The notes beneath the pieces are model-generated. The model was not told the origin of the DNA, searched no databases, and saw only the letters and a program-made list of their open reading frames with translations. Positions 11,189 through 24,691 of a stretch of 64,000 bases of DNA are shown piece after piece; position 1 is the first letter of the stretch, and each line of letters begins with the position of its first letter. The translations under genes were made by a program, and so were the position numbers. Origin of the DNA: Gnetum montanum (taxonomy: Eukaryota > Streptophyta > Gnetopsida > Gnetales > Gnetaceae); NCBI GenBank assembly GCA_015680685.1, contig MNCI01009412.1, forward strand, positions 159,505-223,504, written 5' to 3'.

Positions 11189-13640
11189 AGAAGCACCCTC
11201 ATGGGTTTTCACTTGTTACTAAAGTATTTCTTGTAAAGAGAAGGGTACAAGTTTTTCTAAAAAGAATAGAAACATCAATAGAAATATTTAACACATAGCA
11301 ACAAAAGCTAAAATCATTTTATCCTTAAGCCCCCAAAATAAAAAGAAATTAATATTGTAGAAAATAAATTAATTGTTTATCTTTTACATGAAGCTGTAAT
11401 TGAAAACTAACATCTTTAAGAATTTATATTTAACTCGTGAGGAGAGATCATAGTTATTATCTTACTATTTGAAAATAACTACACACTAAACCTTCCAAAT
11501 AGGGTAGAGAACAAGTTGTCAAAGACATTTCCAAATGTAAAGAAAGAAAGTAGATAAAGTAAGTTGATCACTAAGAATAACTTCATTGATGCTTGGTTGA
11601 AAGTTATTACAAATTCTGGATGTCATTTTCAAGCATAATGAGCAAAAAAATATTTAAGAAAACATGAGAAAATGAGTCTTTACTCCTACAAAGACAACAT
11701 TAAGATAAAACATTTCTATATGTGAGTGTCAATAGAAAGACTTGATAAATAAGATACCATGAAAATATATGAATTTTAGAAAAGATAGGATTCCATCAAA
11801 TAATTTTCATTTTCCTCATTCAAAAGTATCATGAGAAATTCATTTTTCAAGATTTATTGAATTTGTAATGAATAAAATCATCCTTTGTTATAATCTTGTA
11901 AGTAACTTTTGAATTAAAAGAAAAAATAGATTTTCCATCCTTTCAAAAAATATCTAGAAAAGCTTGATGTAAATTGTTATTAACTTTATATAAATTTTTA
12001 ATATTAGATATTAATTTTTTAAAATTAATTTTACTCTTTCTATTTAAACCATAGAAGCTAGAACCTTCATCTCAGGTAATCCATCTATAATGTATATATA
12101 GACAAGAAATTTCAATGGTACCAAATGTGCTCCAAGTGGTACACAATCTAGATGAATTAGTAGCCCAAGCTCCTTAATTTGAAGAAAGTAACCATGGGCT
12201 AATTTGTTTAATAATATCTTCTAAAACTATAATATGATTGTAATTTTAATATTTATTAAGCTTTGACCATGTCTATGAAATTTTTTTAAGAATTGGAAAA
12301 CTAGGAATAGAAATGGTCTAAGGACAAAGACGATAGTGAAGAAAGTTATTAAAAGATAAATTATTATCATCTTTAGGTTTTCTTTGCATAAGTTTATTTC
12401 TTAAAAGGAGTGTCCAAATATCATCTCCATTAATGCACTTTTTAATCCATTTTAATAAAAGAGAAATGCCTAGTTATAATAATTAATAAGGCCAACTCCT
12501 CCACCTTTCTTACTATTAGTGTAATTATCACAAGGCACTATAAAAAAACATTTTCTATATTTCTTAGAATATCAAAGAAATTAATAGATAATATGATTAA
12601 TTCTATCATAAGAAGTTTTGGAATGAGTCCAAAAATTAGAGTAACAAACATGAGTTGATTAAATTATTTGCTTAATAACTAAAAATTTTCTAGTAAAGGT
12701 GAGGTTTTTTCTTCTTTTCATTTATCAACCTTCTTTTCAATTTTATCAATAACATAATTTTATAAAATAGTAAGATTAGGCTCAAAGAAAAAGTATTCCT
12801 AAAATTTTATAGATAGAATCTTTTTAAAATATTTTTCATGATTTGAAAGTAACCTAGTCATCAATATTGTTATTATAATAAACAACAAGTTTTTGCCAAC
12901 TGATACAAGAGTTAGATAACATGTAGTAATTTTCTTCTTTAGCTAAAAAAGTATTGATATGTTATAAATAATTTTTAATCATAAAAAAAGAATCATCTAC
13001 AATGTGTATATTAAGAAATTATGTGCCTTGTTCATTAATTGAAATTTTTTAATGATATTCCTTTGTAGATCATAATGAAAATCATGTAAAAGAAAGTTTG
13101 CAACAATAATAAAAGGATAGCAAGCTAGAGGAAAATCTTTGACAAAATGACCGCTAAAGAGAGAAAAAGGAACTCAATTCAAAATTAGTAGCAGCTAAAG
13201 CATTAGCATTAGTGAGTACAATACAAACAAGAAAAATAAAATAATTACTAAATTCTAATTTGTAAAGACTAGAAATAATGAAATTTTATTCAATATTATT
13301 ATAAGCTATAGCATAATCTAACTGAATAAAAGTAAATGATTTTGTTAGTATCAAAAGCACACTACATTTCCTCCTAAGCTATAATAATACTATTTAAGAT
13401 ATGTCAACCTTTAACAAAACTAGTCTACTTCAGTATGATGATATCTTCTATAATCTTTTGAATTTAGCAAGCCATGTATTTATGTCGAATTCCATAAGTA
13501 TTATTAAGTAGAGTAATAGGCCACTAATTACCAATATGTTTAAGATCTCCATTCTTAGAATGTGGTATTGTTACAAGTGTGGCTTATCCTTACTAATATT
13601 ATAATTTCATAAGACAAGTGGGGGGTTGTTAGAATTGAAA
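11189..13640 (-). pseudogene. LINE A: decayed L1-type reverse transcriptase, minus strand
   Basis: This is a heavily decayed non-LTR retrotransposon. The minus strand shows the late-RT block KKGGGVGLINYYN with AFLLLKWIKKC near 12440-12520, typical of plant L1 ORF2 downstream of the RT core. The stretch 13190-13600 aligns with LINE B at 15780-16200, including the plus-strand tract TTTGACAAAACTAGT before the RT core. Frames are broken throughout. Element 1 is inserted at its low-coordinate (3') end, so the LINE tail is missing here. The endonuclease part is not visible. Confidence 0.6.
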
Positions 13641-14010
13641 CTGCATAACTATATATGTATATTCTAAACATATAACCAATATGATATTTACAAAGAATTT
13701 AAGTATAACATAATAATGTGTTAGATCAGCATACCTATTAAAATTAAACTTGTTTGGGGTGGGGGGGAGGGGGTGGTCGGACCCCATAAATTAAGTATAT
13801 TAAAAGTGAAAAAACTAGAGTATAAAAGAGAGACCAAAGAGAGAGGAGAAACATCGGAAAAAGAAAAAAAAAAGGAAAAAAGACCAAATAGAATTGGGGA
13901 GGCCTCAATGTATATTCTTTTGTAAAACTAAACTTGAAAACCTTTCCGTAGGGAAGGAAAAAGGAGATCAAATAAGAACCTTCTTAAAAAGAAATAGACA
14001 AGAAAACAAA
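13641..14010. other. Spacer between the two LINEs with a G-rich tract
   Basis: AT-rich sequence with no recognised gene. It contains a G-run cluster at 13756-13773 (runs of 4, 7 and 5 G) and an A-rich tract at 13858-13880. It could include the 3' end of LINE B or flanking DNA. I cannot place the border. Confidence 0.4.
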
Positions 14011-14019
14011 GGAGAGAAA

Positions 14020-16660
14020 AATTCAAGGACTTAGTTGCAGCTTTAGTTGTTGAACAATGTCTCTTTGAATTGAAAAAGGGAGAACATTAGCATGAGAATA
14101 TCTTTGACAAATCACATTACATTGGAACTTCCACATGGCATGAAGGATAAGGGGAAGAAAGAAACACCAAGTATAAAGAAGAGATCCTTGAAGTTGAGGA
14201 TTTTCACCAAATAAAACTTCATCTAGTCTTGGCTAAAAACCTTATAAATACCTACTACACTAAGTCTAAGAGCTATGAGCAAGGGGACAAGTAAAAAACA
14301 ATGGGTAAACATTTCCTTCTTGTTACATATAGGAAATTTTGTCTAAAGAACATCCAAATGAGAACATCAAATACCAATAGATAAACCTTGGTGAACTAAA
14401 TACCACATAAAATGTCTAATCTTTGAAGGAGTAGGAACATTCCAAATCATCTGAATACATTACTTCCAAATCTACACATTAAGATTAACCTTCAAAATAT
14501 GGTTGAATCTTGGCTAGATATTAGTATTAGAACTGATAAGAGTATACAAAATCTTAGAATGATGAGGAAAAACTTGATGATCATTAATCCAAAAAAAAAA
14601 TCAAGACAACCATTATGAGAATTCTCAATAGCTACACTTAGAAAAGACAGATTTCTGAGAAGCATTGATACCATAAAGATATTGACACTCAAACCAAGTA
14701 ATCCAATGATTATGTAAGTGAAGAGATGAAAGGGATTAGATGCCAAGCTTGCTCCAAGTACTACAAAGATGAGAACACTTAATAGCCCAAGGTTCATTAT
14801 TAATGGGAAGCCACCAAGGAGAAATCTTATCAAGCATATAGGAAGAAATAGTAATATTATTAAAGTTTCAAAACTCCCTAATAAAGCTCCAACCCTTCCA
14901 AATGTTTTTGATGTTAATGGAATCTAGAATAGTCATACCTTTAGGAAAACGGTTGTAGTTAAAAAGATGAGCATTTTTCCAAAAAAATACTACCTTTAGT
15001 CTCTCCCATCTAAATGCACTTAAGAAAAAGAAGCTTTCAAGGCTCAACACTAGATAAGAATTTAGCCACCCATTTGGCACATAAAACAATATCCTACATA
15101 TAGTAGTTTAGAAGTCCTAATCCATCATTCTCTTTGTGGGAGATGCAAATGTTCAAAGAAACCCAACACAATCCTTTCTTAGAATGGCTACTATTCCAAA
15201 GAAAATTTCTAACAAGTTGATCAATGCAATGATAGGTAGAAATACTAGAATCCTAGCATGAAGAATAATATACATGAGTAGCCTAGATGATATACTTGCA
15301 AATAATAAAATTTCTAGCCAAAGAAGCTTCTTGTTCATCCACTTGAGACGTTTTTGTTCAATTTTCTTCACTATATTATCCAATAAATTTTTTGAAGGCT
15401 CAAAAAATGAAAAGGGAATGCCCAACAACTTGAAAACATGATCCTTTTCTAAAAAATGCCAAGATTTAGACAAAGCCCAATCTTGAATCCCCTTATTATA
15501 AAAGATTGAAGATTTGAACTAATTAACTTGGAAGTTAGAGAGCTTACAATATTAATCAACATGATAAAAAAGATGATCAACAATAAATTTTTCATTCTTA
15601 ATTATAAAAAAGAAGTCATCTGAAAAATGCATATTTAGTAAGGAAGGAACATTATAATCAATGAAAATGCCTTGAAGAAAATTTTGTTCCTTGTCCTTAT
15701 GAATAACATGACTTAAAAAATCAGTAGCAAGGATGAAGAAATAAGGAGCAAGAGGGTAGCCTTGCCTAACTAAGTGCTCAAGCATAAAATAATTATTAAA
15801 GATAACATTAGTAGCCACAAGGGCATTAGCATCGACAAAGAGTATCTCCACTATCCTAATAAATTTTTCATTAAAACCACATTTGTGGATGTTAGAAATA
15901 ATAAATTTCCATTCAATTTTATCATATTCTTTAGCATAATCAAGCTTAAGAAAAGCTATGTTCTGATTTAAATCCTAATCCCATTGCATACCCTTCCAGG
16001 CCACAACAACATTCTAGAACATATCTATCTTTGACAAAACTAGTTTACACTAGGATAATTATCTCAGGAATAATTAGCTTTAATATTCTGGCAAGACATT
16101 TGATCAAATTTTATAAATTTAATTCAAGAGAGTAATAGAATGTCAATTACCAATCAAAGAGAGATCACATTCCTTAGGAATAAGATAGATGAATCATCTA
16201 TTACACTCAAGTCCAAGAGAATACTGAGTAATGGCTTCAATGAAAACACAATAAAGGTCTAAATAAAAAAAATCCCAATGATTTTTAAAGAATTTGATGG
16301 AAATTCCATCAAAACTAGGAGCTTTATAATTGGCCAAGCTAAACATAGCCACTTTCATTCTAGAAAGAGAGATATCTTGAGCTAGAAGATTGTTGTGACT
16401 ACTATGGACAATATTGGGTAAGTGATCAGAATTAGTAAATAAGTCATCTTGATAAAGTCCATCTGAGAAAAAGATAGGTTAAGAATATCTTTCAAGAAAA
16501 TCATTAACAATATGAGGATCAGAACTAAGATGATCATTCACCTCCATGAAGTCAATAGTGCAGCGATTGAAAAAATTTAGTTGATAGAAAACCGAAGATC
16601 TTGGCTAGAACAACTTTAACCATAGACCTCAATGGTCTCAAAAAAATAGGATTTGAGTTA
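14020..16660 (-). pseudogene. LINE B: L1-type ORF2 remnant, minus strand
   Basis: This is the RT and C-terminal region of a plant L1-type LINE, read from high to low coordinates. YKAPSFDGISIKFFKNHW lies near 16300 (RT entry block). FLKLDYAKEYDKIEW is near 15920, matching the KLDFEKAYDRVEW block. RQGYPLAPYFFI is near 15760. FSDDFFF near 15615 is the catalytic FADD box with A changed to S. LLGIPFSFFEP is near 15420. A zinc-finger-type block (WNVPTPSKIRHFMWYL and a C-x2-C pair) lies near 14290-14450. Endonuclease and ORF1 are absent, so it is 5'-truncated or was cut by G0. Several stops and frameshifts are present. Confidence 0.78.
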
Positions 16661-18949
16661 CCCTAGATTATCTTGCCAATCACCTAGGAACTTCCAAAGT
16701 GTAAATAGGGGTAATAAAGTAAAGATACAATGCAGCTTTGAAAATAGATGCATAGAATGGAAAATAAATATACTCTAACTTGCATAACAAATGAAACTAT
16801 AAACTTTATTACAATGAGAGTAAAGAGAGTTTAGAGTGTGTATAAGTGGAACCTAAGGAAGCAAAGAGTTCACTTCACTGGGGGTTTGGAATCTATTAGA
16901 ACAAGTAGCCTTTGGGTGCCACAGTCAGCTCCATGGTCCAGATGCTCCACAACTCCCATGATTGCAAAATATTGATACATTCCTCACTAGATCTGTAAGG
17001 TTCGTGGTTTAGGGGGCTAAGATGTGTGGGGATTTTGGGATATAAGAAAAAGCCATGGTGGGAGTCTTAGTGCCTAGGTTGCTTAGCATTGCTTCCAAAG
17101 ATCACATAATCTCAAGGGGTAAAAATGGTCAAAATGGCTATGGGTTTCACATTGAAATTTGATCACAAAAGATTTGTGCCTAAAGTGAATTTTCAAAGCT
17201 CTTGAATGCCAAAGCAGTGGAACCTTTTCATGGTGTTGGAGCTTGGTTTTTATATGTTTCATGGCCATAAATTTTTTTGCAAATTTTTGACTAATTATTG
17301 ATAGATTGATGTCATGTGTAGGTGTTTCAAGTATCTAAATCTAGCATGGTTTCTATGTATGGTAAGTTTTGATATCCCCAAGGTACCAAAATTCCTCCAC
17401 TTATAAGAAATAGTACATAGAAATTTTACCCCTGCTAGCTTCTTCCACCCATGCTAGTCTTTTAGGAAGAATGTTGATCCTGTACTAGCCACATTGAGAT
17501 GCATCAATAATGCTATGGGTGTAGTATGAATGTTGGGATTGGAACAATGGTAAGGTGCTATGACCACACTAGAGAAATGTTGGGAATGTAGTAGTAATGC
17601 TAGGTGGGGTAGGTGTTATACCCCCGAACGCTTGGCATAGGTGATGTTACATCTGTCTATACTAAACATAGGTGCTTTGAGCATAGCAAAGGTCATATCC
17701 CCCACAAAACACATGAAAATGCCAATTTTGGTGGTCCAAAAGGCATTTTTTACCCCTTTAAACTCAAATATATACATGATATGACTTTTTTCACTTGAGG
17801 ATTGAGGCTTTGATCACTTATGAAGCACTTTTTAGCCCCAAAATCTAAATTATGTGAAATTGCATCTCAAGGATTACAACCTCCACGTTTTACAATGAAT
17901 GTTTAGGCTTGGGTATTATGGGGTGAGAGTTACAATCCAAAAAGATTATAGCATGAATTTTCTTGGTGATGTTTCATTGGCACCTCTTTGGTTGTGTCTT
18001 GAGGATTGACTCGAGAGGCATCAAAATACCAATGTAGATCCATCATCCAGGTTCCATCTCCATAGTTGATTTATTAGTTTTGAACCATGTCAAAGAGTGC
18101 TTATGATGATGGGATAAGGTTATGATGAGAAAATGCTCATGAAGGTTAACAATGAGATCTATATGTTGACATCATGGCTACAATATAGCATTAACATTTT
18201 GATCAATCAAAAAGTTTTCGTGCTTTGTGTTTTGAAGTATTGGTCACTTGGCAATGCATTTGAGGAACCAAAATCTCACTCCAAGATTTCTATGGCCATT
18301 AGGCTCCTTCCTTTGCTTGTTTGGAATCATTGGTTTGTCTTTTGGTCTTTATTATCCTTCAAGCTTCTTGACACTTTACTTCCATTTTTCTCTTTTTTAT
18401 TGTGGGATGAAAACTTCATTGGATTTCTTTGTTAAGGCCAAATTTGATTTGGTTTTTCCATTGAATAAGATGTGTTACATTCAACAAACTTGTAGGTGGA
18501 GCATGATGAAGGAATGTCATAAGGACATAATGCATGAGTGTTAGACATAGGTAAACATTGTCACTTAAGGGTAAGAAAGGTTATACTTAGGCTATGAGGT
18601 TGGTTTCAAAGAAATAGCAATAGGATGGAAATGACATAAGCACTCTTGGCAAAATAGGAAAAACTCATCGAATCTTACTTGTTAAGATCATGTGGTGACT
18701 TATTACTATGATGAGTTGCACCTTTGTGATGATTCCAAGGCTCATCTTTCAAGCACAAGTACAAGAGGATAAGAAACAAGACAAAGAAAACATGTTGTTA
18801 CATGATATTGCATAAGGTCATATAAATGATTAGCAAACTAACCTACCATAGATCACATATGTTATACAGTTCAACAATTTATCTACCATCCAAAAAGATG
18901 GAAATAGGTAATGCAGGCTCACTTGTCATTGGTTGCAAAAGTTATTGAT
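16661..18949 (-). other. Non-coding stretch, probably 3' tail and LTR of G0
   Basis: No coding homology was recognised. The stretch follows the end of G0 integrase on the minus strand, so it most likely holds the 3' non-coding tail and perhaps the 3' LTR of G0. I could not define LTR ends. A candidate left border is near 16673, where LINE B similarity ends. Open frames here (for example 18133-18435, plus) show no family resemblance and look like chance. Confidence 0.35.
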
Positions 18950-19135
18950 GTTAACTATTGGTTATCATGTGGTACATGTAGTAGAGCTTTAGATAGAAAT
19001 GATTGACTGGGTTGGCCAAGTCATTTCCATCCATGTTTGCTATCTTAAGGCTCTGTTGCTATATGACTTAGTGAATAAGAAATGCCCTTCCTAGTTGGCT
19101 ATGAATTTTTTCACATGATCTTGAATAGATTTGAG
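18950..19135 (-). pseudogene. G0 integrase C-terminal domain (fragment 3 of 3)
   Basis: Read on the minus strand from 19135, this aligns with the end of integrase in elements 1 and 2, through a decayed counterpart of the WEGPFLVTKAY block (EGHFLFTKSY) to the final tyrosine-threonine block near 18950. It is the direct continuation of the fragment at 38706-39332: removing element 2 and one copy of the 5-bp duplication restores an uninterrupted reading frame across the join. This shows that G0 was present before element 2. Confidence 0.8.
19131..19135. repeat. Target site duplication of element 2 (TTGAG; partner TCGAG at 38701-38705)
   Basis: The five bases on the two sides of element 2 differ at one position (T against C, in a CpG on one side). 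A single copy between the flanks restores the integrase frame of G0, which independently fixes both element ends. Confidence 0.85.
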
Positions 19136-21172
19136 TGAAACACCACTAATTCTAGGCTCTCATAACTCAACATTAGATTTGTCCAAGCATTGAAACTTGG
19201 GAAAAAATTTTCTAGCTGTGGTGTCATGCTATGTTGCATAGATAGCATGTCACCCTGGAAGTCCTAACGTTTGCATAATTTTTTCTAAGTCTATCTACTA
19301 CACACCTCAGCACAGTTAGTGTAGCACCCATTTCCATGGCTGGTTTGCATAAAAAGGGCACTAAGGATGGACTAAATAGTTGAGCAAATTTTCTATCTTC
19401 TGGGCCGTCAAGCTTGCTACACTCTCCAACTTACCTAGCTTGACACATGTCCCAATTGCTAGTCCACCCAGGGACCAAGCTAGAAGTTGTCAAAGTGCTT
19501 AGGATGGACAAAATAGTTCAGAAAATTTTCTACCTTTGGACCTGTTACACTCTACTACATTGCACAATGTAGAAAACATAGCAAGCCATGCTGACTAAAA
19601 TTTTCCTAAGTGTTTGATTAAAAATGAAAGGTGCATTTGGAAATTCTTTGACCTTCAAGGCTATGTATCCTAATTCATCCTTAGAGCATGATTAGCATCC
19701 CATGGCCAAGATTACAAGTTTGGTCAAAATTCATTCAAAATTAAATGTTACACTATGCTACGCTGTAGAGCGTAGATAGCATAGCAAAGGTGCTAGGGTC
19801 AAAAATTTTCCAAGTATGAAATGAAGAGGTATCATGCTCTTTCAACATGAAAAGTGTAGTTTTTAGTTGCTAAAGTTGATTGCCTTGCTAAATATTAGAG
19901 TGGTACTTTTAGTTTCTAAATAAATTCATTGAAAAATGGGTGCTACCCTCTATCACGCTGTGCAGAATAGATAGTGTAGTAGGCAAAAACTGTAAAATCT
20001 TTCTAAGTGTTCATGCTATGCTTTGTTACACTAGATAGCATAGACAGTGTAACACTTGGAAAAAGCCTTCTAATGCCTCCAAAAGTTCCCAGAGCTCATC
20101 ATTGACCTTCATTCCTACCTCAGCATCTCTCCAGTGGCCACGATTAGCAGTTTTCTTTATTTTTTGCACCCCCTATTGGTCCCCAAAGTTGTCCCTATGC
20201 TTGACCCTACTTGAAAGAGGAGGGAAGATGTAGTCCTAGAGTGTAGGATCCAATTTTCATTTTTTCTAGGAACTTTTATGAAAATATGGTAGTTTGTTAA
20301 ATTTTGGCACATGAGGTTTGGGCAATATGGTCATAGTTTGGCAAGTTTTAAGTCCCTGTTCTTGTCCTGTCGAGTGTATTACCACACTTTGAGTGTAGCA
20401 CATTAGCATGAGACATTCACATTGATGCTAGGTGGGACCCAAGACACATGACATCCAAACCATGTCTCCCCCCAACCATAGCTCTATAAATACGCTAGTA
20501 ATTAACATTCTAAGGGTTGGCTTTTGCAATTGCCTTTGGTAGGCGATTAGCAAACAAAAGGTTGATGAGCGACAAATATCAGTATTAAGAGCATTCCTAA
20601 TATTTTCCTCACTCTCACACTTGAGCATGACACCTACACCCCACACCTGCATAGCATAGCAACTATCAGCCCAACAAGCTTCAAATCCTTTCTATTACAC
20701 CACATCTATAACGACCTAGGAACTATGACTATATTGCCTCACTATCCAACTATGCCTATCTGACACTACATACCAGTTGTACACATCATTTGATCCAAAG
20801 TCACATCCCCTAATTTTGGGGTGGTGAATTTCCTCACTCGAACTCTCATTTTAGTTTTCTATAGCACATATTTTAAATTGTTAGTGTACTTGTTTATTTA
20901 TATTTTCATTGTGCATTAAGACATACATGTTGATACACTCCCATTGTTATGCATGTTGCGTTCCTGTGTGTTCTAACTCTCATGCATAATGCTCTAAAAT
21001 CACTATTTGCAAATAGTTATTAGACACCACGTAAGTCCCTGTCTAATCGATTAGACTGTTCAGGGCACCCTATTTCCATTTTCTCCAGCATGGCTCTCCC
21101 ATGGACTTAAGGTTAGGCTGTATGCCTAATGACCTCTCAGTGTTCTAGCCACTGACATTTTTAGATGCTACA
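19136..21172 (+). repeat. 5' LTR of element 2
   Basis: It starts TGAAACACCACTAATT and ends GATGCTACA. The TATA box TATAAATA is at 20485-20492, so U3 is about 1.35 kb and R begins about 30 bp later. Several short inverted repeats of the CTACGCT/AGCGTAG type occur, the clearest at 19758-19775 (7-bp perfect stem, GTAG loop). The left border is fixed by the target duplication. Confidence 0.92.
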
Positions 21173-21196
21173 GTTTTTGGTGCTATAAGAAGAGAT
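21173..21196 (+). other. Primer binding site region of element 2
   Basis: GTTTTTGGTGCTATAAGAAG directly follows the LTR. Element 3 has the related GTTTTTGGTTGTAGAAGAAG at 42013. The TGG start is as expected for pairing with a tRNA CCA end. I do not assign the tRNA. Confidence 0.6.
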
Positions 21197-21708
21197 TGAA
21201 CCTCCATGTTCGTTCTATGTGCCATGGGTAGTCCTATGTTCTTTCTATATCCCCATCACTAACAACAGGCTAGTTTAGATGTAACACCCTTGTGGACTTG
21301 CTATGGTAGTAGCTAGATGATAGGCCAGCGTAGGAGTTCTATGTTTTGGTTGGTGCAGATTGGTCCTAGTTGACGGTTCTTCTAGAACCCTATAGGACAA
21401 AAAGCCCAAAACTTTGTACTATGTTAAAGCCTAAAACTGTATACTATCTTAAGCTCTCTATGTTCCATGTAGCTTGAAATGTATAGCATAGCACATGTAG
21501 CATAACAACCCTATCAGCATGATAGTCCTACTTAGTGTAGCAAGCATAACAGCACAAACTACTACTTTTTTAGCATTTTCAGACTTTGCCATTTTAAACC
21601 TATTTTCTATGTAGCTTAACTATTTAGGCATTTTAACTCAAAATTTATTATATTTCACCATTTCTCACTAATTTCTTTGCTTCCCATGTCATCTTTGACA
21701 TAACAAAA

Positions 21709-24221
21709 ATGAACCCACTTAGCACCTCAGCTACCACCTTGAGCTTAGAGATCATCCCTTGCAACATGCAACAAATCTTGAGCAACCGCTTAGCCAAGTG
21801 TGACCACAATGGTCATATCTCTAACTGTAACATCAATCACCTGAATGCACAACATGTGATGAATAGTGATACAAATTCTTATGTGCAAAGATCCAAGTGG
21901 GCCTACCATTGGACTACCACGAATTCGAAGAAAAGCGTAATTCTGAAATCATCCGCTAGAATGGAAGGGAGTTCCTTCCTACTCTTGATACCATTATCCA
22001 ACTCACTAAGACATTCCAATGGATTTTGAACCAACTTATGTGATTGGGTGGGTCAAAAGAATGAGACACAGTGTCTCATTATGATGAGCCCCTTCATGAT
22101 GGGCAAGAGGGGTTTGAATTCCACTTTGAAGGTGGTAGCCCGCTCTACACCATAGCTTCACAGTCCACTTTTGTGTTCCTTCCACACCAGTCACAGTCCT
22201 CCACCTCTTTTGTGAAGGCTACAATGCTTCCATAGCCTAGAACTTCCCTGGTTGTAGGTAGCCATCAAATTCTATCAACACAATAACATGTAGGGCCTTT
22301 GACCTCCTTTCCCTTTATGATTCCTTTGCAACCCATTCAACTTTCATAGCCAACATCTGTGGTGCCTGCCTTGGCATATGTACATACCATGCCTACATTA
22401 CAACTACAAATAAACCTTATTTTCATTACCTCTTCTATGCTAATTCCACCATTGGCAGTAGCTCCAACCTCAGCTGTGTGGTGGGTAGCGACGTCCTTTC
22501 CTATTGCTTAGATGTCTCAGATGCCACAGTATGTGTAGCCCCAAATGTATCAAGCTTCACACATGGTGCAACCAACTACAAGGCTGTGAGTTGCTTTGGA
22601 AAAGGAGTAGGTAACCATTTCCACATCACCACCAATGGTAGTCACTTTGGCAGCACCACCCACAGGGTTGTGGACCACTCAGATGGCATCACCAATGGGA
22701 GCTACTTTGATAGCACCCCTAATGGGACTAGTAGCTGCACCAATAGCACAACCAATGGTGGTCGGCCCAGCGGTACCCTTGATAGTCCAACTAATGCAAC
22801 CTACCTTAATACCCCTAGGTCTAGATGAAGCCTTCGAACTCATTCAAACCCTCACTAATGAAGTCAAGTGGCTTAAATCCGTCAGCTCTAAAATAGTACA
22901 AGTAATGAACTTTTATCATGATGACCTTATTAGTCCCATCATTCTACCACTCACGTTGCCTCCTGGGGTGAAACTTCCCCACTGCACAAAATATAATGGG
23001 AAGGGTGATCTAAATGCCCACTTAGTTACTTTTCAATTCAAGTCCTTATTACTACAACTATGGCTGCATGTGATTATTCATGTCTTCGCCATGTCCTTGA
23101 CTAGCAAAGCTTTAGATTGGTATCGTGCACTTCCTCATGCTTCTATTTCAACTCTAGAAGAGTTGCTGAGTCAGTTTGTAACTTGCTCCAAGTACAACTT
23201 GAAGCCAGAAGCCACTTTAGACAAACTCATGAATGTTAAACAAGAAGCATTAGAGCTCATCCAGAAATTCATACAATGGTGGAGTGCTACCTTAAATGAG
23301 ATCTGTGAGTTGATTACTGAAGCCCATCTACTGGCCATTTTTAAGGATGCTGTAAATGACTTCATTAAGTCTAAGCTATACTATTTAGTGCCATGCTCTC
23401 TTAGCTAGACCTTTGCTCAAACAAAAAGCATACAAGATGCGATTGAGGATACCAAAGACCCTACTTACATAACTTACAAGAACATACATACAAAGAAAGA
23501 TAAAGAAAAAGGGAAGGCCACCATAATCATTGTGGCTACTGTGGTGGGTGAAGCCAAAAATAATAATAATAAATACACTACCAAAATTCCTAAGGCCCCA
23601 ACCATGACCAACAAAACATCTAGTTCTAGCAACACAGGAATTAGCCAACCCCCAATGTCAATGACCACGACACAAACTTCACCAAGATCAAATTTTGAGT
23701 GCAAAGATCGATGGATATATACCCCATTGCCTATTAAGCCATCATAGCTTTTGGATCAATTGTTGAGTTTTGGGTGCATTCAATATAAACAAATGTTAGA
23801 GGAGGCCCATAAACAAAATGAGAGGTGTTGCGAGATCCTTTGAGATCCCTTTGTAGCTACACCTAATGAGACTCTAGTACCCAAAAATTTTAAGCTAGAT
23901 CAATTTTGCAACAACCACTAGTTGTGTGGTCATGACACAGATTATTACTTGGCATTGAAAGATGACATTCAACGTATGATTGATCAAGGAAAGTTGATCC
24001 TTGATGGAAATAGTCCTATTCAACTGGAAAACAAATCTATGAATGTCTATAAGAACCTGTTGAATGCTAATAGTTCTAGCTATACCATTAATGCCATCAG
24101 TGTTGATGACAACATAGAGTCACCACATGAGCCATTTGTAGTCTATGTCTTTTCCTATGATGTTGAAGCTTCAATATCAACCAGGCTACAAACCCCTTTT
24201 GTCATTAAGGTGCCACCATAG
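21709..24221 (+). pseudogene. Element 2 gag
   Basis: This is the structural capsid-nucleocapsid polyprotein. The start MNPLSTS at 21709 matches MNPDQH at 42500 in element 3, which supports the start. A variable linker (about 22630-22810) consists of internally repeated small-residue units (APLMGLVAAPIAQPM). The conserved Retrotrans_gag core follows at about 22960-23400: FAMSLTSKALDWYRALPHAS, then a LEELLSQFV block and KLYYLVPCSLS. From 23895 there is the C-terminal block GHDTDYYLALKDDIQRMIDQ, the Tat-type GHxT motif; the usual cysteines are not all kept. Frames shift between 22029 and 22635 and between 23408 and 23922. Confidence 0.8.
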
Positions 24222-24691
24222 AGGCCTGTTACACCCTTTGTAGTTAGGTCCCCACAACACACTGCTACAACAACCTAGGTGCCTTTTATTATAATAGTGT
24301 CGAAACATACAAACTCCCCATCTGCCCAGAGTCCAGTGGTTGGAACTACATCACAACCTTCCCATCTAAGAAAATGTGATGAGCTCTTAGTTAACAAAGT
24401 TATTACGGAATGCACTACACTAGGACCCCATAAGCTGACCTCCTTGTTGGTAGTTCTTATGGCATCATCCCAAAAAGCCACTGGCATCCACACACACATA
24501 CAACAATCAACCCTCGAGGCTCAAAAATCCATTGTTTAGCCGAAAGGCACTCCTCCTCCTTGGAAAATCCATCTCTTAGGGTATATAGAGGAAACAAAAA
24601 TTACCAAACAAGTAGATAGTGGAAAATATTTCCTAAATGCACTTTCATAGGTCAGACAAGCTCTAAAACAAAAAAAATTACAACTTTAAGC

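Noticed and set aside
18133-18544. Overlapping 98-100 codon plus-strand frames as a host gene
   Set aside because: No recognisable motif, opposite to G0, in an apparently non-coding tail.
22478-22828. A 116-codon frame in element 2 as a separate protein
   Set aside because: It is the repeated gag linker read in an alternative frame; the frame at 22635 runs into the gag core.
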